Shown piece by piece: positions 1-8,069 of a stretch of 64,000 nucleotides of DNA. This DNA comes from Halobacillus litoralis (GTDB taxonomy: Bacteria > Bacillota > Bacilli > Bacillales > Halobacillaceae). The notes below the pieces were generated by a model, which saw only the letters and a list, made by a program, of their open reading frames with translations, was not told the DNA's origin and made no database searches. A program made the translations under genes and the position numbers. The DNA is taken from assembly GCF_009856355.1 (NCBI RefSeq), contig NZ_WMEW01000007.1, forward strand, positions 62,001 to 126,000, in the 5' to 3' direction. Numbering within the stretch: the stretch's first letter is position 1; each line of letters starts with the position of its first letter.

Positions 1-186
1 GCTGGTGTAGGCATTCTATGGACGACCAGTCCTTACCTTCACGACCCAGCGTTTGCAGAAGCAGTGGGACTGGATCCGGCCGTCTATAAACTGGTCTCTG
101 TCCTTCAGATGGGTTACCCAAAGCGGATCCCACGAGCAAAACAGCGCACCGATATCATGGATAAGATGAAGGTTATCCGAACATAA
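1..186 (+). CDS. Nitroreductase family protein, C-terminal part
   Basis: Only the last 61 codons are in the window; the 5' end lies outside it. The visible residues contain LWTTSPYLHDPAF and QMGYPKRIPRAKQRT, which resemble the C-terminal part of FMN-dependent NAD(P)H nitroreductases, where the chain ends in a short strand after an LGYP-like turn. Such enzymes reduce nitro groups or quinones in the cytoplasm. The stop codon runs directly into a rho-independent terminator. The family call is by resemblance of a short fragment, and the substrate cannot be inferred. Confidence 0.7.
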   Translation, partial: AGVGILWTTSPYLHDPAFAEAVGLDPAVYKLVSVLQMGYPKRIPRAKQRTDIMDKMKVIRT

Positions 187-188
187 AA

Positions 189-219
189 AAAGCTGACACC
201 TTAGAGGGTGTCAGCTTTT
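189..219 (+). terminator. Intrinsic terminator, left copy of a duplicated hairpin
   Basis: A GCTGACACC/GGGTGTCAGC hairpin is flanked by A and T runs, so it could stop transcription in both directions. It follows the nitroreductase stop codon by two bases. The same 31 bp occur without mismatch at 595-625, so the two copies flank repeat element A as direct repeats. Confidence 0.9.
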
Positions 220-594
220 AGTCTCTAGAAAAAGTTCGTCTTATCCAGTTAGAGATGCCCGCATGTCGTGTTGAGAGGGCACGTTCCGCTTATCGGCGGA
301 TGCTTGCCGCGGGCACGGCCTCAGCTAACTTGGTCAAGAAAACCATTTGACCAAGTGGATCTTCGGCTCGCGCTGTTCCCGCAGGCGTCACCACCGAACA
401 CTCCTCGTGCCGGTGCCTGTGGAAAACAACTCTACGCTATGATAAAAGGGAAAGGTTAGCATAGATCCTCCGCTGTTTCAAAAGAACAGTACAGGCTGCG
501 TTACTGCCGCTTGCGTGGGAAGGATCCTATCCATGACCAAGTATGGATGCCCGCTCCTTTGGAGTCACTGGAAAAAGGGTTTCTCTCCAAGCTG
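220..594 (+). repeat. Interspersed non-coding repeat, copy A (375 bp)
   Basis: This copy lies between the convergent nitroreductase and ytzI-like genes. It holds the family's left end (TAGAAAAAG then TTATCCAGTTAGAG, about 225-254), the GC-rich core at about 307-410 (CCGCGGGCACGGCC, a TTGGTCAA/TTGACCAA stem, TTCCCGCAGGCGTCACCACCG) and the right end TTCTCTCCAAGCTG. The second, right-hand core seen in copies B, C, E and F is missing, so this copy is internally deleted. It is bounded by a perfect 31-bp direct repeat of the terminator. A 63-codon ORF at 268-459 has no usable ribosome binding site and is considered spurious. Confidence 0.85.
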
Positions 595-627
595 AAAGCT
601 GACACCTTAGAGGGTGTCAGCTTTTTT
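595..627 (-). terminator. Intrinsic terminator, right copy of the duplicated hairpin
   Basis: It is identical to 189-219 over 31 bp and followed by more T residues. Read on the minus strand it serves the ytzI-like gene, whose stop codon (607-609) lies in the hairpin loop. The coding end of that gene is therefore part of the duplicated sequence, which suggests this is the original target. Confidence 0.85.
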
Positions 628-780
628 GGCTGGTTGTGCAGTCTCATCTTCCTCAGGCAGAGGGTCGACGGTATGGTTATATTCATAACCTTTATGAACA
701 GCCATTCCGAATAATGCGGCAATGCCCAGGACGATACCAATACAGACAATCAAAATGATTGTGAAAGTCAAAAGCTTCAC
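607..780 (-). CDS. Small membrane protein, YtzI-like
   Basis: The product is about 57 residues from a GTG start at 780, with a second GTG in frame at 783. It has one N-terminal transmembrane segment (LLTFTIILIVCIGIVLGIAAL) followed by HKGYEYNHTVDPLPEEDE, which resembles the KAYSYKHTIDP signature I associate with Bacillus YtzI. The function is unknown. It follows ptsI on the same strand after 74 bp with no visible terminator, so it may be co-transcribed. The last codons (AKKADTL) are encoded inside the terminator hairpin. The ribosome binding site AGAAGAAAG is weak and close to the start. Confidence 0.65.
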   Translation of the reverse strand: MKLLTFTIILIVCIGIVLGIAALFGMAVHKGYEYNHTVDPLPEEDETAQPAKKADTL

Positions 781-854
781 CACTTTCTTCTTTTGTAAAG
801 GCCGGGGTTATTCATAACAGGTCGGTTTTAGTCTCCCTCGTCCATGAGAAAAAA

Positions 855-2573
855 CTACTTCATCTGCGTTTTTTCTTTGATAAATGCAACGACTTCTTCA
901 GATGTACCCATAGCAAGAATGACGTCCTTGTAGGAAGCGAGTTCCTTTTTGGACAGATCCTTGATCTGTGTACGGGCAGGAAGGATGGACGTGGCACTCA
1001 TGCTGAACTCATCCAGACCGAGTCCAAGCAGGATTGGGATGGCAATCTCATCGCCGGCCATTTCTCCACACATGCCGGCCCACTTGCCTTCTGCGTGAGC
1101 AGCCTCAATCACATTGTTGATCAAGTTCAGAATCGCCGGATTGTACGGCTGATACAGGTAGGAGACGCGTTCGTTCATACGGTCAGCGGCCATTGTATAT
1201 TGAATCAGGTCATTGGTTCCGATACTGAAGAAATCCACTTCTTTAGCGAATTGGCGGGCAATAACAGCTGTCGCTGGAATTTCCACCATCATACCGACTT
1301 CGATGCCCTCAGCAATTTCGTGACCTTCACTTGTCAGGTTGGCACGCTCTTCTTCAAGGAGCGCTTTAGCCTGACGGAACTCATCAAGAGTGGCGATCAT
1401 TGGGAACATGATCTTCAGGTTTCCGTGGACACTTGCACGAAGCAGTGCACGAAGCTGGACACGGAAGATATCATCACGCTCGAGACACAGGCGGATCGCG
1501 CGGTACCCAAGGAACGGGTTCATTTCTTCAGGCAGGTCAAGGTAAGAAAGCTCCTTATCTCCACCGATATCAAGCGTACGAACAACGACAGGTTGGTCGC
1601 CCATCTGTTTCAGTACGGAAGAGTACGCTTCAAATTGCTCTTCCTCTGTTGGAAGCTGACTTTTACCCATGTATAGGAACTCTGTACGGTAAAGGCCGAC
1701 ACCTTCGCCGCCATTGTTAAGAACGCCTTCTACATCTTCCGGTGTACCGATGTTGGCTACAAGCTCCACATGCTCGCCTTCAGATGTCAGGGTAGGCTCG
1801 TCCTTCAGCTTTGCCCATTCCTGTTTCTGTTTTTCGAAATCTTCCTGCTTCTGCTGGTAAGTGGCAATCTGCTCATCAGATGGATCGACGATTACGTCAC
1901 CGTTGATGCCGTCTACAATGATCATGATATCCTTTCCAGCTTTGGAAGTGATCTCTTTGGTACCGACGACCGCCGGGATTTCAAGAGAACGGGCCATAAT
2001 GGCTGAGTGGGATGTACGTCCACCGATATCTGTCGTGAATCCTTTAACGAACTGCTTGTTCAACTGTGCCGTATCAGAAGGGGTAAGGTCATCGGCTACA
2101 ATGACGACTTCCTCATTAATCAGCGCAGGATCCGGGAACGTAACGCCAAGCAGGTGAGCCATTACGCGTTTGGTTACATCATTGATGTCTGCTGCACGTT
2201 CGCGCATATATTCATTATCCATGCCCTTGAACATGTCGATGAACATATTCGCCGTTTCAGAAAGAGCGGCTTCTGCGTTAACGTTATCATTTTTGATTTT
2301 GTCTTCAATCGGCTGGATCAATTCCGGGTCACTAAGAACCAGAAGGTGGGCAGAGAAAATTTCTGCATGCTCATCACCGAGTGATTTTTTCGTATGTGCC
2401 TTGATTTTTTCAAGTTCTGACTTTGAGATTTCAAGTGCGTCTTGAAGACGGGAAATCTCCTGTTCCGGATTTTCCACTTTCTTTTTGTCGAAAGAAAGGT
2501 CCGGAGCTTCGAGACGGTATACTTTTGCAATGGCAATACCGCTGGAAGCTGCAATACCTTGAAGCTGTGTCAT
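855..2573 (-). CDS. ptsI: Phosphoenolpyruvate-protein phosphotransferase, enzyme I of the PTS
   Basis: The 572-residue cytoplasmic enzyme takes phosphate from PEP and passes it to HPr. The N-terminal domain holds the active histidine in GGRTSHSAI (His189), and the C-terminal PEP-binding barrel shows [26 protein letters not shown] and GMCGEMAGD. The chosen start, [10 protein letters not shown], has a GGGGGAATAA Shine-Dalgarno sequence at the end of ptsH and lies four bases after the ptsH stop. A longer frame to 2597 would overlap ptsH and is less likely. It is the last PTS gene of the fru-pts cluster. Confidence 0.97.
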   Translation of the reverse strand: MTQLQGIAASSGIAIAKVYRLEAPDLSFDKKKVENPEQEISRLQDALEISKSELEKIKAHTKKSLGDEHAEIFSAHLLVLSDPELIQPIEDKIKNDNVNAEAALSETANMFIDMFKGMDNEYMRERAADINDVTKRVMAHLLGVTFPDPALINEEVVIVADDLTPSDTAQLNKQFVKGFTTDIGGRTSHSAIMARSLEIPAVVGTKEITSKAGKDIMIIVDGINGDVIVDPSDEQIATYQQKQEDFEKQKQEWAKLKDEPTLTSEGEHVELVANIGTPEDVEGVLNNGGEGVGLYRTEFLYMGKSQLPTEEEQFEAYSSVLKQMGDQPVVVRTLDIGGDKELSYLDLPEEMNPFLGYRAIRLCLERDDIFRVQLRALLRASVHGNLKIMFPMIATLDEFRQAKALLEEERANLTSEGHEIAEGIEVGMMVEIPATAVIARQFAKEVDFFSIGTNDLIQYTMAADRMNERVSYLYQPYNPAILNLINNVIEAAHAEGKWAGMCGEMAGDEIAIPILLGLGLDEFSMSATSILPARTQIKDLSKKELASYKDVILAMGTSEEVVAFIKEKTQMK

Positions 2574-2577
2574 GCTG

Positions 2578-2844
2578 TTATTCCCCCAAGCTTTCATTCT
2601 TCATTGTTGTTTCCAAGTGATCAATCGCTTCCTGTTCGTCACTGCCTTCCGCTGTGATTTTCACTTCAGCATTAGCTGGAATCCCAAGGCTCATGATCCC
2701 CATGATGGACTTGAGGTTAACGGCTTTCTCTTTGTAGTGAAGATTAATATCAGACTCGTACTTTCCTGCGTTCTGTACAAGAACGGTTGCAGGGCGAGCG
2801 TGTACACCATCAGCAGATGTAATAGTAAAAGTTTTTTCTACCAT
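2578..2844 (-). CDS. ptsH: Phosphocarrier protein HPr
   Basis: The 88-residue protein relays phosphate from enzyme I to sugar permeases. It shows the phosphorylated histidine in GVHARPAT (His15) and the regulatory serine in [12 protein letters not shown] (Ser46), the target of HPr kinase in catabolite repression in Firmicutes. The start has a strong AAGGAGGA site. It follows fruA by 57 bp without a terminator and precedes ptsI by 4 bp, so it is probably read from the fructose operon, though a separate promoter is not excluded. Confidence 0.97.
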   Translation of the reverse strand: MVEKTFTITSADGVHARPATVLVQNAGKYESDINLHYKEKAVNLKSIMGIMSLGIPANAEVKITAEGSDEQEAIDHLETTMKNESLGE

Positions 2845-2901
2845 AGTAGATGTCCTCCTTATAAAAATTGGTTGTTATTGAAGTACCCTAACTTTCTTAT
2901 T

Positions 2902-4803
2902 TTAAGCCTTTCGGAGGTCTTTTTTCAAGAATCCTACGACAATTGCAGAAAGAATTGAACCGGCAATAATAGCCAGCAGGTAAAGAAGGATCTGCCCAGC
3001 CCCACCTTCGACGAGAGGAGCTACGATAATTCCGCCGTGCGGGGCGCGCAGGCCAATACCGAACAACATCGTCAGCATACCGGCGAGAGCACTTCCGGCA
3101 ACCATGGATGGAATGACACGGGCAGGGTCGGCGGCTGCGAAAGGAATCGCACCTTCAGTAATGAAGAATGCGCCGAGAGGGTAAGCAGCTTTACCTGTTT
3201 CGCGTTCTTCCTTCGTGAATTTATTTTTGAAGAATGTTGTTGCCAGTCCCATAGCAAGCGGTGGAACCATGCCGCCGGCCATGGCAGCAGCGATGAACGT
3301 ATAGTTACCGGCGTCAAGCGCTGCAATACCGAATGTATAGGCAGCTTTGTTGACAGGACCACCCATATCGACCGCCATCATACCGCCGACAATCAAGCCG
3401 AGCAGAGCAAGGTTGGAACCGCTCATGGAATCAAGCAGGTCAAACAGCCATGTGTAGACACTAGTTAAAGCCGGGTTGATGAGGAGCATAATCATACCTG
3501 TACCGAAGATGGCAAACACAGGGTACAGCAGGACCGTTTTCAAGCCATCCATAACAGCAGGAAGACCTTCGAGCATTTTCTTCACGCCAAGTGTTAAATA
3601 ACCAGCAAGGAAACCGGCAATAAGTCCACCTAAGAAACCAGAACCATTTCCTGCACCTTCCACCGTCTGTGTGATGGCAATCAAACCACCAACCATACCG
3701 GGAGCAAAGCCGGGTCTGTCCGCAATACTGGAAGCGATAAAGCCGGCCAGTACAGGAACGAGCAGGAAGAAGGCATTCGCGCCGCCGATAATGCTCAGCA
3801 TTTCAGCGAAACGGTTGTATTCGGCACTGTTCGGATCGGCTGAGTTGATTCCCCAGAAGAAGGAAATGGCAATCAGGATTCCGCCTCCGACAACGAATGG
3901 AAGCATGTTGGATACACCATTCATTAAGTGCTTGTAAAAGCCTGTCCGTTGACCTTTTTCACTGGAAGCTTCCTTGGAGCCGCCTCCACTTCCTTGAAAC
4001 ACAGGAGCATCCTGATTCAAGGCTTTATTGATCAATTCCTTCGGCTCGTGAATCGCTTTGGCTACAGGAACTTCAATCACATGTTTTCCTTGGAAATCTT
4101 CCATATCCACTTTTGTATCAGCAGCTACGATAATAGCTGCCGCATCAGCGATGTCTTCTTTCGTCAAACGATTCTTCACACCGCTGGATCCGTTCGTCTG
4201 TACTTTAATCGGTACGCCCATTTCTTTCGCTGTAGCTTTCAGCTTATCAGCAGCCATGTACGTGTGGGCAATCCCTGTCGGGCAGGCGGTAACCGCGAGA
4301 ACCTTTCCTGAAGGCTGATCGCTGGTTTCCTCCTCGGGTTCTTCATCCTCGGCTTCCTTTGCATTGATCGCTTCAATGATCTCTTCTTTCGTTTGAGCGG
4401 CTTCCAGCTGCTCGCGGAACTTCGTATCCATCAAGAAGGAGGAGAGGCGCGACAGGGTTTCCAGGTGAGTGTTGTTGGCCCCCTCGGAAGCAGCAATCAT
4501 AAAGAATAAATGCGTCGGCTGACCGTCCAGGGATTCATAGTCAAGACCGTCCTGGGAGCGGCCGAATGCAATTGCGGGATTCTGCACAGCACTTGTTTTC
4601 GCATGGGGGATGGCGATCCCATCTCCGATCCCTGTTGTGCTCTGTCCTTCTCTATCTTCAATGGCTTTCTTAAAACCGTCGCGGTCGTTCAAACGGCCGG
4701 CTTCATCCAGCTTGCCGACCAGTTCGTCAATGGCTTCCGGCTTTGATGAAGCGGACATGTTCAGAACAATCGTCTCTTCTGTTAACAAGTCTGTAATTCT
4801 CAT
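2902..4803 (-). CDS. fruA: Fructose-specific PTS permease, fused EIIA-EIIB-EIIC
   Basis: The 633-residue transporter imports fructose and phosphorylates it to fructose 1-phosphate. The domains run EIIA (about 1-150, active histidine in GIAIPHAKT, His67), an acidic linker, EIIB (about 165-265, active cysteine in VTACPTGIAHT, Cys174) and the membrane EIIC domain (about 290-633) with several transmembrane helices and motifs such as PVNKAAYTFG and TEGAIPFAAADP. It starts 14 bp after fruK. All three domains look intact and in the usual order for Bacillus FruA. Confidence 0.96.
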   Translation of the reverse strand: MRITDLLTEETIVLNMSASSKPEAIDELVGKLDEAGRLNDRDGFKKAIEDREGQSTTGIGDGIAIPHAKTSAVQNPAIAFGRSQDGLDYESLDGQPTHLFFMIAASEGANNTHLETLSRLSSFLMDTKFREQLEAAQTKEEIIEAINAKEAEDEEPEEETSDQPSGKVLAVTACPTGIAHTYMAADKLKATAKEMGVPIKVQTNGSSGVKNRLTKEDIADAAAIIVAADTKVDMEDFQGKHVIEVPVAKAIHEPKELINKALNQDAPVFQGSGGGSKEASSEKGQRTGFYKHLMNGVSNMLPFVVGGGILIAISFFWGINSADPNSAEYNRFAEMLSIIGGANAFFLLVPVLAGFIASSIADRPGFAPGMVGGLIAITQTVEGAGNGSGFLGGLIAGFLAGYLTLGVKKMLEGLPAVMDGLKTVLLYPVFAIFGTGMIMLLINPALTSVYTWLFDLLDSMSGSNLALLGLIVGGMMAVDMGGPVNKAAYTFGIAALDAGNYTFIAAAMAGGMVPPLAMGLATTFFKNKFTKEERETGKAAYPLGAFFITEGAIPFAAADPARVIPSMVAGSALAGMLTMLFGIGLRAPHGGIIVAPLVEGGAGQILLYLLAIIAGSILSAIVVGFLKKDLRKA

Positions 4804-4817
4804 TTTGAATCACTCCT

Positions 4818-5732
4818 TTATTGAATTGGTGATACGTTGATTTGCTTAAGCAGCTGAAGGACATCTTCCTGCTGACAAAGATCATCCTGAAACGCTGTAG
4901 CGCTCCCTGATGCGACACCGAATCGAAAAGCTTCTGTCATGGACTTTCCTTCCGTATAAGCAGCCAGGAACCCTGCAACGACGGAATCCCCGGCACCCAC
5001 CGAGTTTTTGACCGTGCCTTTCGGGACATTGGCATACCATTGTTCGTCGCGGCCTACATAGACAGCTCCCCGGCCTCCCATGGAAACAATGACGTTTTCG
5101 ACACCACGTTCTACGAGTTTCTTTCCATATAATGCCGCATCCTCAGGCGTACGGATTTCTACATTGAATAAGTCTCCCAGTTCGTGGTGATTGGGCTTCA
5201 TCAGGAACAACGGCTGTCCGAGAATCTGCTCCAGCGCTTCTCCTGATGTATCAAGAACGACCTTTGTATGATTTCTTCTGCATATATTAGTGATCTGTTC
5301 ATAATAATCCTCTGGCAGAGAAGAGGGAACGCTGCCTGCAAGGACTAAGATATCATTGCTGTTCAGTTCTTGAATCTGATTCAGTAATGACTGCTGCATC
5401 TCTTCAGACAATGCTGGGCCGGGGCCGTTAATTTCCGTTTCGTCTCCAGATTTCAGCTTTACATTGACTCTTGTTTTTTGACCGGTGTTAATAAACGCGT
5501 GCTGGACACCTTCCTGGTCAAGAAAATCATTGATGAAGTCACCACTGAAACCACCGATGAATCCGAGCGCCCTGGACTTTACACCGAGCCGACCGACGAC
5601 CCTGGATACATTGATCCCTTTTCCTCCAGGGTAGAAAAATGTCTGCTCAGCCCGGTTTAATCCACCAGATTCAAATGAATCCACATGCATGATGTAGTCA
5701 ATGGATGGATTCAACGTGCAGGTATAAATCAT
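4818..5732 (-). CDS. fruK: 1-phosphofructokinase
   Basis: The 304-residue PfkB-family kinase converts fructose 1-phosphate to fructose 1,6-bisphosphate. It shows the N-terminal substrate loop LNPSIDYIMHV, the PGGKGINVSRV motif, and the C-terminal PfkB signature VGAGDSVVAGF with the catalytic aspartate. Its start overlaps the fruR stop by four bases (ATGA type), so translation is coupled. It sits between the regulator and the permease, as in other Bacillus fru operons. Confidence 0.96.
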   Translation of the reverse strand: MIYTCTLNPSIDYIMHVDSFESGGLNRAEQTFFYPGGKGINVSRVVGRLGVKSRALGFIGGFSGDFINDFLDQEGVQHAFINTGQKTRVNVKLKSGDETEINGPGPALSEEMQQSLLNQIQELNSNDILVLAGSVPSSLPEDYYEQITNICRRNHTKVVLDTSGEALEQILGQPLFLMKPNHHELGDLFNVEIRTPEDAALYGKKLVERGVENVIVSMGGRGAVYVGRDEQWYANVPKGTVKNSVGAGDSVVAGFLAAYTEGKSMTEAFRFGVASGSATAFQDDLCQQEDVLQLLKQINVSPIQ

Positions 5733-6487
5733 GTTGTCACAACCTTTATATTCGTTTTTTCGGCATAGTCCTTATACGTTGTGCCGTTATTGTTTGTAAT
5801 AATATCCGCCTCATGTATATCAGCAAATTGAATGAACGACGTTTCGCCGAACTTGGTATGGTCTGCTAATATAAACCGTTCGCGTGAGATCTGCAGGGTC
5901 CGCTGCTTGATCGCTGCCTCCTCTGGATCCGGGGTGGTAAACCCATCTTCAAGAGTAATGCCGTTGACACCCATGAAACAGTTGTCAAAGCGGTACTGTT
6001 TAAGGTTCTGTAAAGCTCCGGCTCCTACGACAGCCCCTGTACGGGATTTCACCAGTCCGCCAAGGACATAAGTGCGGATGCCGTGTTCTGTAAGAGCCAG
6101 CAGGTGGTCCAGCCCATTGGTCACGACGATAATATCCTTCTGTTTAAGAAAAGGAATCATTTCGTAGGTCGTCGATCCGGCGTCAACAAATATGGAATCC
6201 CCATCTTTAACAAAAGACGCGGCATAGGAAGCGATGGCCCGCTTTTCACGCTGGTATTTCGTCTGTTTCTCCTTCATGGCCGGTTCATCTGCAGCAGACT
6301 GTTTGATCGATGCTCCGCCGTGGACACGCCGCAGGTGACCCTGTTTTTCCAGCTCATCAAGGTCGCGGCGGATGGTAGACTCTGAGGCCTGAGTAACTTC
6401 CACGAGCTGTTTGATTGATGCGGTTTGATTGTTTTTGACTGTTTCTATTATCCGCTCATGTCTTTCAGGTGTAAGCAATGGAGTCAT
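5729..6487 (-). CDS. fruR: DeoR-family repressor of the fructose operon
   Basis: The 252-residue protein has an N-terminal helix-turn-helix (ERHERIIETVKNNQTASIKQLVEVTQASESTIRRDLDEL, about 8-46; the motif STIRRDLDELEKQG is characteristic) and a C-terminal sugar-phosphate sensing domain with VDAGSTTYEM. In this family fructose 1-phosphate releases repression of fru genes. It is the first gene of the fru-pts unit and lies directly behind a promoter with repeated CTTTCAAAA boxes, so it probably represses itself. Confidence 0.93.
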   Translation of the reverse strand: MTPLLTPERHERIIETVKNNQTASIKQLVEVTQASESTIRRDLDELEKQGHLRRVHGGASIKQSAADEPAMKEKQTKYQREKRAIASYAASFVKDGDSIFVDAGSTTYEMIPFLKQKDIIVVTNGLDHLLALTEHGIRTYVLGGLVKSRTGAVVGAGALQNLKQYRFDNCFMGVNGITLEDGFTTPDPEEAAIKQRTLQISRERFILADHTKFGETSFIQFADIHEADIITNNNGTTYKDYAEKTNIKVVTT

Positions 6488-6508
6488 CTCCTTGATCTTT
6501 ATACTTCT

Positions 6509-6553
6509 ATTATAAAGAAAGCCCTTTCAAAAAACAAGCATTTTCTTTCAAAA
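6509..6553 (-). promoter_or_regulatory. fru operon promoter with direct-repeat operator
   Basis: Read on the minus strand, TTGTTT (6532-6537) and TATAAT (6509-6514) are separated by 17 bp, a good sigma-A promoter for fruR. CTTTCAAAA occurs twice on the plus strand, at 6524-6532 and 6545-6553, 21 bp apart, on the same face of the helix and overlapping the -35 region. Direct repeats of this type fit a DeoR-family operator. Binding by FruR is inferred. Confidence 0.7.
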
Positions 6554-6682
6554 TCAATCAATAATTATCAATTACAGTCAGGAAGCTTCCATTAAATGAA
6601 ATGGGATGTTCTTGCCGGCTTCCGGCATTTATGCTACATTTAAAATAGTTATTTGTACGTCTTTAGGAGGTGTTCGAACATC

Positions 6683-6913
6683 ATGGAAACACTTGTTATC
6701 ACTTTGCTGACCATAGATACAATCGCACTTATCGTTTTAGTACTTCTACAATCCGGGAAGAGTGCTGGTTTGTCCGGAGCTATATCCGGAGGAGCTGAGC
6801 AGTTGTTCGGAAAGCAGAAAGCGCGCGGGATTGATGCCGTTCTTCATAGATCAACGGTTGTGACCGGCGTCTTGTTCTTCGTTCTGGCTTTCCTTACAGG
6901 CTATATCGTTTAA
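6683..6913 (+). CDS. secG: Preprotein translocase subunit SecG
   Basis: The 76-residue membrane protein is part of SecYEG. It has two hydrophobic segments flanking the conserved cytoplasmic loop with [29 protein letters not shown]. The ATG at 6683 follows TAGGAGGTGTT; a longer frame starting upstream lacks a ribosome binding site. It heads the secG-est-rnr-smpB-ssrA cluster typical of Bacillaceae. Confidence 0.96.
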   Translation: METLVITLLTIDTIALIVLVLLQSGKSAGLSGAISGGAEQLFGKQKARGIDAVLHRSTVVTGVLFFVLAFLTGYIV

Positions 6914-6932
6914 TGGATGACAGCTGAACGTT

Positions 6933-6965
6933 AAAAACCACGCGTTTATACAATGCGTGGTTTTT
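6933..6965 (+). terminator. Intrinsic terminator after secG
   Basis: AAACCACGCG and GCGTGGTTT form a hairpin with an 8-10 bp stem, followed by five T residues, 20 bp after the secG stop codon. It separates secG from the esterase gene. Confidence 0.85.
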
Positions 6966-7289
6966 CTTTGTTTATGAGAAGTTTTACATAAAAGTGAAAT
7001 CCCATTTTGGTCGAAGACGTTTTCTTGGGACAGATCAAATGCCGGGACGTCTGAAGATCCAGTCATTCCTGCCGGCGTACATTTTACTCCGTATCCCCGC
7101 GGCGCTTCCTTATTATCAAAGGGTTTGCGATGCGTAGGAGATGGGAAGGTTGAAAATAAGTTTCATCCTGTTCTTGAGCAGATACGCAGAATGTGCCAGG
7201 GCGGTGTAATTTTGGTAAAATAGATTACATTGCTGAAAAGAATGAAATTTATCAATATAGGACATAGATGAAGTAAGGAGAGAATCGAC
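6966..7289. other. Intergenic stretch without a recognised gene
   Basis: About 320 bp between the secG terminator and the esterase gene. I see no ORF with a ribosome binding site. A possible -10 box (TAAAAT near 7217) and the AAGGAGAG site before 7290 belong to the esterase gene. A short GC-rich patch near 7096-7108 (ATCCCCGCGGCGC) recalls the repeat family described below but is too short to assign. Confidence 0.5.
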
Positions 7290-8033
7290 ATGAAGATTAA
7301 ACAACCTCAGCCATTTACGTTTGAGGGAGGAGACCGTGCGGTATTATTATTACATGGATTTACCGGCCATTCTGCCGATGTGCGCATGCTCGGCCGGTTT
7401 TTGCAGAAGCACGGTTATACCACCCACGCCCCTATTTATGCCGGTCATGGCAGAGAATTTGAAGCACTGTTGGATGCAAGACCTGAAGACTGGTGGAGTG
7501 ATGTCCAGGAAGCGTTGAACCACCTGCGCGAACTGGGACATACAGAAATCGCCGTGGCAGGATTGTCCCTGGGCGGTGTCCTTGGATTGAAGACGGCGTA
7601 TTCCACTCCTGTCAAAGGCCTGGTAACGATGTGTTCCCCTATTTTCTTCGATAACGAAAAACAGCTGACGAAAACATTTGAATTCAAAGCCCGTCAGTAT
7701 AAGCAGCTGGAAGGGAAAGATGAAGAGACGATTGAAAAGGAAATCCAGGAACTGCTTGATGAATCGAAGGACATGTTTACGGAACTCGGCGGGTTAATCA
7801 ACGACGTTCATGACAACGTGGATCAAATTTATACGCCGACCTTCGTTGTACAGGGAACGCAGGATGATATGATTAATACAAGCAGTGCCGATTATATATA
7901 CGAGCAGGTGGAAACAGACGATAAACAAATCAAATGGTACGAAAATTCCGGACATGTCATTACGATGGACAAGGAAAAGGAAGAGCTGCACGAAGATATT
8001 CTGCAGTTCCTGAACTCCCTTGACTGGTCGTAA
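7290..8033 (+). CDS. est: Carboxylesterase, alpha/beta hydrolase
   Basis: The 247-residue cytoplasmic esterase belongs to the Geobacillus Est30/YvaK family, which hydrolyses short-chain carboxyl esters. The nucleophile lies in GLSLGG (Ser93), an oxyanion region in LLLHGFTGHS, and the acid and histidine in QGTQDDMIN and NSGHVITMD. The start has AAGGAGAGAATCGAC upstream. It sits between secG and rnr, as yvaK does in B. subtilis. Confidence 0.93.
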   Translation: MKIKQPQPFTFEGGDRAVLLLHGFTGHSADVRMLGRFLQKHGYTTHAPIYAGHGREFEALLDARPEDWWSDVQEALNHLRELGHTEIAVAGLSLGGVLGLKTAYSTPVKGLVTMCSPIFFDNEKQLTKTFEFKARQYKQLEGKDEETIEKEIQELLDESKDMFTELGGLINDVHDNVDQIYTPTFVVQGTQDDMINTSSADYIYEQVETDDKQIKWYENSGHVITMDKEKEELHEDILQFLNSLDWS

Positions 8034-8069
8034 TCCGTCTGGTCCTTCACTTAAAAGGAGGTAAGGCAA

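Noticed and set aside
268..459. 63-codon ORF in repeat A (and similar ORFs at 10416-10670, 19470-19874, 34795-35115 and 35592-36236)
   Set aside because: They run through the interspersed repeat in frames that are not conserved between copies, lack convincing ribosome binding sites and end at copy-specific positions.
220..594. Possibility that the A-G repeats are group IIC introns, which also insert near terminators
   Set aside because: No domain V-like motif, no reverse transcriptase and a flanking duplication of about 30 bp, which group II introns do not make.
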